The position numbers and the translations under genes are program-made. A stretch of 64,000 bases of DNA. It comes from Rotaria sordida (taxonomy: Eukaryota; Rotifera; Eurotatoria; Philodinida; Philodinidae). The notes under the pieces are model-generated. The model was given only the letters and a program-made list of their open reading frames with translations, was not told the origin of the DNA and did not search any database. The stretch lies in the NCBI GenBank assembly GCA_905250125.1, contig CAJNOL010000642.1:51893-115892 (forward strand). The letters are read 5' to 3'. Below are positions 57,298 to 64,000 of this stretch, piece by piece; the first letter of the stretch is position 1; each line of letters begins with the position of its first letter.

Positions 57298-60200
57298 TCA
57301 GTATCTCGGACGTTTTCGATCAAATCCTTGTAGTTGTTGTTGTTGTTGTTGTTGTTGATTAAAATCAACTCCACCTGTACGTATATTAGGACCTGTTGGT
57401 AAATTATATCCACGTGCTACTTGATTTGTTGTATAAGCAGCATCTATTGGTGATGATTGTTGAATAAATGTTGTCGGATTTTGATATGGAACTTGTTGAA
57501 AATTATTATATTGATAGGTAGATGCTGTTTGATTTTGATGATATGCATTACCTACAGAAACATTATATGCATCAGGATGATGCATTGGCATCATATTACG
57601 ACGACGTTCAAAATCATGTGATCGAAGTTCGTCGATTCGACGAAGATCTTCTTGACGACGTGTTAATTCTAGAAACAACATAACACACACTTACCATACA
57701 ACGAACTTAACATCAATCTTTTTTTTATATGTTTCATTGTGATTAATATAATCACAATAGAAACAGAGTTATATGATTAAAAGATTTCTGGATAGACAAA
57801 AAGAAAAACGTCAACTAATCTCTTTTAGTATCTGCCAAAAATTTGGCAGATAGATGTTAAGTTTTTATAGCTAAGGTGGCTGAGTCCGCGAAATGCAGCA
57901 GTCGATATATTGCTTTTCATCATCTACTCGATGCGCATCAGTCACTCATTCTCAGCATCATTTCAAATCGGAAAAAAAAGCTTGCTGAAATCGTATGAAT
58001 GTAACGAATGCACATCTACAATCTGTTTTTCAAAATTCGACGATATTCAAGAGATATAAATATGCGAAAAACGATAATTAACAACTGATAGTTTCTTTAT
58101 ATGCGGATGCATGATTCGATCTTACAACAACTATTTATATCTTAAATGTTAGTTGCATACATATAGTTTCATTATAGTCTTTTGTTAGTTAAAATTATTC
58201 ACGACGAAATCTCAAGCGTCTAGAAAAAAATTTTGATATGATTTATATCGATCAAATAAAAGAAACGATAATAATTAATAAATAGAAAAAACAAAGAATA
58301 TGAAAGAAAAAAAAAACAAACAAATTGCATTCGATAGAATATCATCCGTAAAATATTTATTATCTTACATTTATTCTATAAATCATAGACACAAATAACT
58401 TGATAGAAATATCTAATATCTATTGATTATTTTTTAAATAAAAATAAACTTCTACGGATACCAACAGAAGTCAACTGTCTTCTCTACTCGAATGTATTGA
58501 AAAATCAATTATTCTTTTCTGTTATTTTAAACATATTAACTCTCATTTTATAATGAAATTTCATATACACAAAAATAAAACCAATAACAATTATTCGACG
58601 AATTCATTCAACTAAAATTCGAATTCTTACGTCAATACATATATTACTTCAATAAATATCTACATTTCTAATTTTTTTTTCTATTATGATTACTTTCCAA
58701 ATCAATAAAAACAAAATAAAAATCTTTGGTTTTTTTCTTCTTTGTTTAAATTTCCTACCGTCTCTTAATGCTTGTGCTTCATGTTCTAATAAAATTTGAT
58801 TTATTTCAACTTGTAATTGTTCCGATGCATATTGCATACGTTTTTTAACTTCTTCTAATAATTGTTTTTCTTGTATTTCTAATTGTTTCCATTTAAGACC
58901 AATTGTATATTCAATTGTATTTGGTTCAGCAAAACGTGGCTGTATTTCTCGTTCTCTAAAGAAAATTTATTTTAATTTATTAATATTATTAAATAGTCTA
59001 TATTTAATTTACTTAAAATATATATCATTACGTATTAAGGATTTTTCTGGTAAACCATCATCTTCATCTTTCATATCCCATGGTTCAACAATAATTGGTT
59101 TTAAGTCCCTTTAAATAGGAAAAAACAAAATACGCATGAATCGAAGAGTCACTACACAATCAAAGATTACAGAGTTTCATTAGTATTGTTTTTTATAAAA
59201 ACATTGAAGATTTATATGTGTGAAAACAAACAAAAAAAAGACACGTGAAGAATAATAAAATATTCGAAATTAGAAATATCAACATATATCGTCGATTAAG
59301 TAATTTTGATTCGTTAAAGATTAATAGTTGAAAAATTAAAGAAACAAAAGAAAAATGACATTCATTTTATTTTTCAGATTACAAATTGCAAATGCTTGTG
59401 TTTTAATTTGTAAACAAAAGAATAATATTATTTCTTGTTAAATTAAGAGAATGATCAGAGTCAAAATTTTCAATTGTGAATATTGTCGATTTTACTACTG
59501 TCCAGAAATGTTCTAAAATCGTTAGGAAACTTTGAGCGTCGTTTTGGGCAATTGATAATGAAAATTTTTCAAATTTGGAAGCAGAAGTCATTCCTCGATT
59601 TCACACTCTACCGTGTACATCCAGACGGACATTAGATGAAAAAGAATGAAAGTCACACTTATAAATATACTTTGAAACATATTCAATTTATTGATAAAAA
59701 ATTTCTTATTACGAATTTTAAGCAAAGTAGAACAACCGAAATTCAAAAATTAGGATGAAAACACCGATATCAATAAGAAAACCAATTTTAAATCACCTGA
59801 TAGGCATACTCAGTAGATATTCTGAATCCGCATATCGTCTGAAATCGAACATCGAAGAAATCTATTAGTTTGAATGCGCGCGCCAATCCACACCTGCTCA
59901 AACTATATCAGAATACTCTATTCTGTATCTTTCTTTTTGTCAGACTCCAAAGCATGAATAATATATATTCGCATTCCTTACATGAAACTACATCGGATAA
60001 TGTATAACACAAGACATTTTCTAATCGAGAATGAAAATTCTATATCTGGTTGTCATGTGAAAAATATACACACTATGTATTGAGAACATTTCCTTATTTC
60101 TATCTATTCTTAAATATCAAAAGATGTATATTTAAAAATTTAAATTATTTATTTACCGTGTCATAAAGAAACATTTTTCTGTACATTCATTAAGACATTT

Positions 60201-61299
60201 TTGTGCTGATGGTTTTTTTTCAAATTCAACAATACCTTCACCAGTTGATTTTCCTCGATCATCAACAATAATAACAGCACGTTCAACACCACCAAAATAT
60301 TGTTCAAATGCTTCTTTAAGTAATTCATTTGATACATTCATTGATAAATTTTTAACTTTAACAATTGCACCTTGACTTGCAAAACGAATACGTAATGGTT
60401 TACTACGTAAAACATGACCATCAAGATCATTCTTAGCTTGTTCAGCTAATTGTCTTGAACTCTAAAAATTAATTTAATAAAAAAAACAAAAAATAAATAA
60501 AATTAACATACAAGTTTAACAAAACCAAAACCACGTGATGGATTTACATAATATTCAATAAGTTCACCATATTTATTAAATAAAGTTTGAAATTCTTCTT
60601 GTGTTAAATCCGATGGAATATTACCAATAAATAAACGTGAACGGCCACCTTGTGAGGTTTTTTGTGATGTTGCAGTATTTGTTTGTTGATCTGGATATGG
60701 TCGTTTTTGTACACCAGTACCTACTGGTCGTTGTTCATCCATAGGTGTAACATTTGTTGGAGTATTTGTTTTATTATCAATAGAAGTTGTTTGATTTGAT
60801 GTTGTTATACTAAAATTTAATGAAAATTATTTTATAAAAAATTGAACAAAAACAAAAATATTTTTTTTTTTACGATGAGCTATTTTGTTCAGCTTTTCCT
60901 GTCTGATTTTGAATAGGCGATTCTGACGTAGTTATTGGTGCTGGTGCAGAACTAAAAAAAAAGGATTTTTTTTTAATGGAAAAACTGATCTTTTCAGAAA
61001 TATATACGTATTGATTTCAGTCGATGGTTTATTAGGATGTTGTTGGATATTATTTGGTTTGGGTAGTTGAGGTCTTTAAAAAAAAAAAGATTTTATTGGA
61101 TTGTTTTTCTTTCTTGTTAAAATTATTTACCGAATATCAGCGAAATTATGTCGTGGAATATTTCGATTTGATGGTGGATTAAATCTATAATAGATTTAGA
61201 ATGTATGAAATAAACGAATAAAATTTTATTTTACCGTGGACCAGAACGATCATTTGTTAGAGGTCGTGTATAACGAACACTTTTATTATAATTAGCCAT
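57298..61299 (-). CDS. NONO: DBHS RNA-binding protein (NONO/SFPQ/PSPC1, NonA-like)
   Basis: Nine exons: 61235-61299, 61131-61184, 61008-61073, 60874-60951, 60512-60809, 60157-60461, 59013-59108, 58759-58955 and 57298-57668. Every junction is GT-AG and in phase, giving 509 aa. The N-terminal ~140 residues are Pro/Gln/Asn/Thr-rich. RRM1 starts at about 146 ([12 protein letters not shown], later SRGFGFVKL). RRM2 starts at about 221 ([19 protein letters not shown], then [17 protein letters not shown]). The NOPS segment follows ([20 protein letters not shown]), then a charged coiled coil ([10 protein letters not shown] to [13 protein letters not shown]). The C-terminus has a poly-Gln tract and ends in a basic [13 protein letters not shown] proteins dimerise and act in nuclear splicing, transcription and paraspeckle-like bodies. 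The vertebrate paralogues cannot be separated, so NONO stands for the family. Confidence 0.93.
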
Positions 61300-62059
61300 G
61301 AATTAAATATAAATTTTTCTTACTTAATAATTTGAATGAAAAAAAGATAAAAGAAAAATGTTCAATTAAAATATTTGAATAGAATCATGTAATAAATTTT
61401 TCATTCGCCATTTTTATATTGATTTCTTAATTCCTCTATTAAGATTAAATGATTTTGAAAAATATTTAAAATTAAAAATAAATTTTTTTATTTATTTTAA
61501 TGAAAAATTTAATTAATAAAATATGAATATGAAATATTTAAAATAACATTGAAAGTAGCGCTCTTTATTTCGATTGATTGTTAAAGTTAACCATCGATAT
61601 GATATATCAAATGAGTATTCATTTATTTCTTAAGGTATTATTAAACTAGAAGTGGTCTATTTCATGCAAGAGATCTTGTATTGAAGTTAATAAGATTGTT
61701 ATGAGATTGAAGTGTGGAAAATTAATTTCTTTTTGTTATTAAAGACATTCTATTAAAAAATTCTTTTCCGTGATCAAGTTAAGACAAATTCTGAATGGCG
61801 TCGTTAGATGGATAATTTCTCTTTTGAGTAAAATAAAACATAGACTATTTGATTATGATAAAATAAAAGAAATTTATTTCATTTATTGAATTATAAATAA
61901 TTTCATAGAACAGAGTAATATTGTCATCATATTTTTCATGCAATATTATATCGTATATACAATTCATTTATTTGATATTAAATAATTCAGATAACACCTT
62001 GAATTATTTGTAGAAATAAAACGATTATAATTTCATTTTCAGATTTGATTATTTGAATA
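61300..62059. promoter_or_regulatory. divergent promoter region of DBHS and EXOSC10 genes
   Basis: The two start codons face away from each other across 760 bp of AT-rich DNA. No specific element is visible. Shared regulation is inference from the arrangement only. Confidence 0.4.
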
Positions 62060-63488
62060 ATGTCATCAGAAGATACTTCAACTTCAAATCTTTTTCTTAA
62101 TGAATTTTCTGATGTATCTTCATATAAAGATGTAAGAATAATTTTCCAATTAAGAAAACAAAAAATTTAATAATTTGATTTCCTCAGACTGCATGTTCAA
62201 TGGTAATGAAATTAATACGTTCATCAAATGATTTATCTCGTGCAAGTGATCATGATTTTTTAATGAGTTTTGCTCCACTTCGTCGTCGAATGGATACAAT
62301 AGCTGAAAAAGTTTTACAAAAGTAAAAAAATACAATAAAATTTTCTCATTTCTTTAAAAATAAAATAATTCTTTTTATTTTTTTTTCTCGATTATATTAG
62401 TATGAATTCTTTATTGAAACAACAGAATTTACGTCGTGATTTGGGTAATGTATCATGGAAAGAAGCTGATCATGATGATAAAATTGAAAAATTAATTGAT
62501 ATTAATGATATTCTATTCGAACGAATTGTAAATTTTGTATTTTTATTTTTCCTAATAAAAAAATTTTCTTTCGTATTCTTTTTTTTTTTTTAGTCTTCAT
62601 CTCTTGATGAAGCAACAGGATTAAAAAAAATTTCATCTGAAGTAAAATCACTTGTTCCATCGATTCGTAATGTTCCTGCAACATGGAATAAAGAAGTAAA
62701 AATACAAAAGAAAAAAAAATGAACCATTGTTTTTATTTTTCTATTGTTACTTTCTTTAGGATGGATTTGTTTTACAAGAAAATATACCTTCATTAAAACA
62801 ACAACAAAAACGTAATTCAAATACATTTTCAATAAATCATCAACAAACAAAAAATATTCCTAAACCACAAATAAAATTTACTGATAAAGTTGATAATAGT
62901 TCTCATATTCCATTTATTCCAAAACTTCGAACAAAACCTAATGCTAAAACACCATTACCAAGTAAATTTTAAATTTTCTTTGTTTGTATTTTTCTTGAAA
63001 TTTTTCTTTTAGTTATGTTATCACAATTAGATTCCCGTTCATTTGATATGCTTCTATTAGAAAGACATCCAGAAATGTGAGTATTATGTTTTTTTTATTT
63101 AATGAAACACTATCTAAAATGGGTAGAGAAATAGAAATTCGAATCTACAGACCATGACAGAGATTATTGATATACAATTGAAGACTGTATATCAATAATG
63201 TCTCGTTGTACTATATATGAACTGCTTTCTTATTATAGTTCTGGAGGATTAAGTCAAAAGGCTGATAAAGATATGTAGCCTAATAAAATAATGTCGGTGT
63301 GAGTAGCAACAGCAGTGAAAATCGTGTTTCATATTTTAATCCCATAGGGATTGCATTAATAACTTTTTTCTTGTTCTGAGATAAATTAAGAATTGGATTT
63401 TATACATTTTAGATTACTCCATCCATATTTTGATGAAATTGAAGCATTTGAACCAAATGAAAGTTTATTAAAAGAAGTCAAAGTTCAG
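62060..63488 (+). CDS. EXOSC10: exosome component 10 / Rrp6, 5' part (runs off window)
   Basis: Seven exons are seen: 62060-62131, 62188-62321, 62401-62527, 62594-62695, 62760-62961, 63013-63076 and 63413-63488. All are GT-AG and in phase, giving 259 residues so far. The PMC2NT domain is recognisable: DHDFLMSFAPLRRRMDTIAE, DKIEKLIDINDILFERI and SSLDEATG (human: DEASG). PQIKFTDKVDNS then FIPKLRTKPNAKTPLP matches the human PQLKFREKIDNS...FLPKIFIKPNAQKPLP block, and LLHPYFDEIEAFEP corresponds to AHPYQYELNHF. The DEDD exonuclease and HRDC domains must lie beyond 64000, because no further exon is found in 63489-64000. Rrp6 is the nuclear exosome's 3'-5' exonuclease. Intron 6 holds a 140-bp repeat. 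Confidence 0.9.
63231..63370. repeat. 140-bp interspersed repeat, copy B (copy A at 42591)
   Basis: Collinear with 42591-42730; see that entry for shared blocks. Located in intron 6 of EXOSC10, which is 336 bp instead of the usual 50-80 bp, so the insertion plausibly accounts for much of the extra length. Confidence 0.7.
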
Positions 63489-64000
63489 GTATAGATAAAG
63501 TCTAAAACAAAAACCATTTTTGATGTTTATTATAGAAATGAAAAGATTTACAAATTTTGAGTAAATAGATTGATGTTTTTCAAATCATAAGAATATAAAT
63601 ATGAGCAGTCCAATAAATTTACTATTAATATTTTGGCTTTTTCAGAAACGTAAATAAATATTGATGGAGATCTAGAAAGTAGACATATTAAAAAGTCGAT
63701 AGCTCTGTCAAATCTTAATAGAAACCCAAATCATCTTAGAGTTTTTCTTAGAACACTATGTAGTATCTATAAGCAAGAAAGTCATTGAAATCAGAAGGAA
63801 TCAGCTGAAGATGTTCCCTTATAAGCACGAAAACAGAACTAAAAACGATTGGTTTCGTTCATATTTATCTTTCATTGAAATATTTCATCGACAAAATACT
63901 TTAACAATACACGTAGCATTCTATATTTTTAAAACTATTGTTGTAGAGAAAGATAACTAAATTCTACTCATATTTATATTTTTATCGTTCGAGAAATATA
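63489..64000 (+). other. start of EXOSC10 intron 7 or intron-like sequence
   Basis: A GTATAG donor begins at 63489. No further exon was recognised up to the window edge. Confidence 0.4.

Noticed and set aside
57860-57950. tRNA-like sequence GGTGGCTGAGTCCGC
   Set aside because: No consistent cloverleaf arms or T-loop consensus could be drawn.
1-64000. CRISPR array, operon, prokaryotic mobile island
   Set aside because: Spliced genes, AT-rich spacers and eukaryotic families throughout. No direct-repeat/spacer array seen.

Overview
The window reads as nuclear DNA of a bdelloid rotifer (inference). It is strongly AT-rich. Multi-exon genes have GT-AG introns that are mostly 50-80 bp. Bdelloid-type markers include a decayed arginine ADP-ribosyltransferase gene of the kind that is highly expanded in bdelloids, a Merlin/ISXO2 DNA transposon, a piggyBac relic, a LINE 3' end and a short GT-rich tract resembling the bdelloid telomere hexamer. 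The species cannot be fixed from sequence alone. Exon boundaries below were assigned by hand from GT-AG sites, reading frame and family conservation.

Layout. 1-9 kb: a three-finger C2H2 protein, a DraG-type ADP-ribosylglycohydrolase, an acidic protein of unknown function and a small secreted protein. 9.9-16.5 kb: a nine-exon 3-hydroxyanthranilate 3,4-dioxygenase gene (HAAO). Its last exon lies beyond a 4.7-kb intron that holds an antisense single-pass membrane protein gene and a degraded repeat. 16.5-27 kb: mostly empty AT-rich DNA around one ankyrin/SOCS-box gene. 27-43.8 kb: a gene graveyard and mobile-element zone with the ADP-ribosyltransferase pseudogene, piggyBac, fold-back elements, a Merlin element with both terminal inverted repeats, a truncated secreted-protein exon running into GT-rich repeats, a WDR90 pseudogene split by a minisatellite and an N gap, and a LINE fragment. 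44-51 kb: a lipocalin, then about 6 kb without genes except a 716-bp fold-back element. 51-64 kb: a small secreted protein, a D-type cyclin, a nine-exon DBHS RNA-binding protein (NONO/SFPQ/NonA type), and the divergent 5' part of EXOSC10/Rrp6, which runs off the right edge.

The intact genes are ordinary metazoan functions (NAD synthesis, RNA processing, cell cycle, ubiquitin-ligase adaptor, ADP-ribose removal). I see no operon-like system and no convincing undescribed multi-gene system. The unusual material is structural: at least seven fold-back elements, two repeat families present in two copies each, several pseudogenes caught in mid-decay, and a HAAO gene whose true 3' end is easy to miss.
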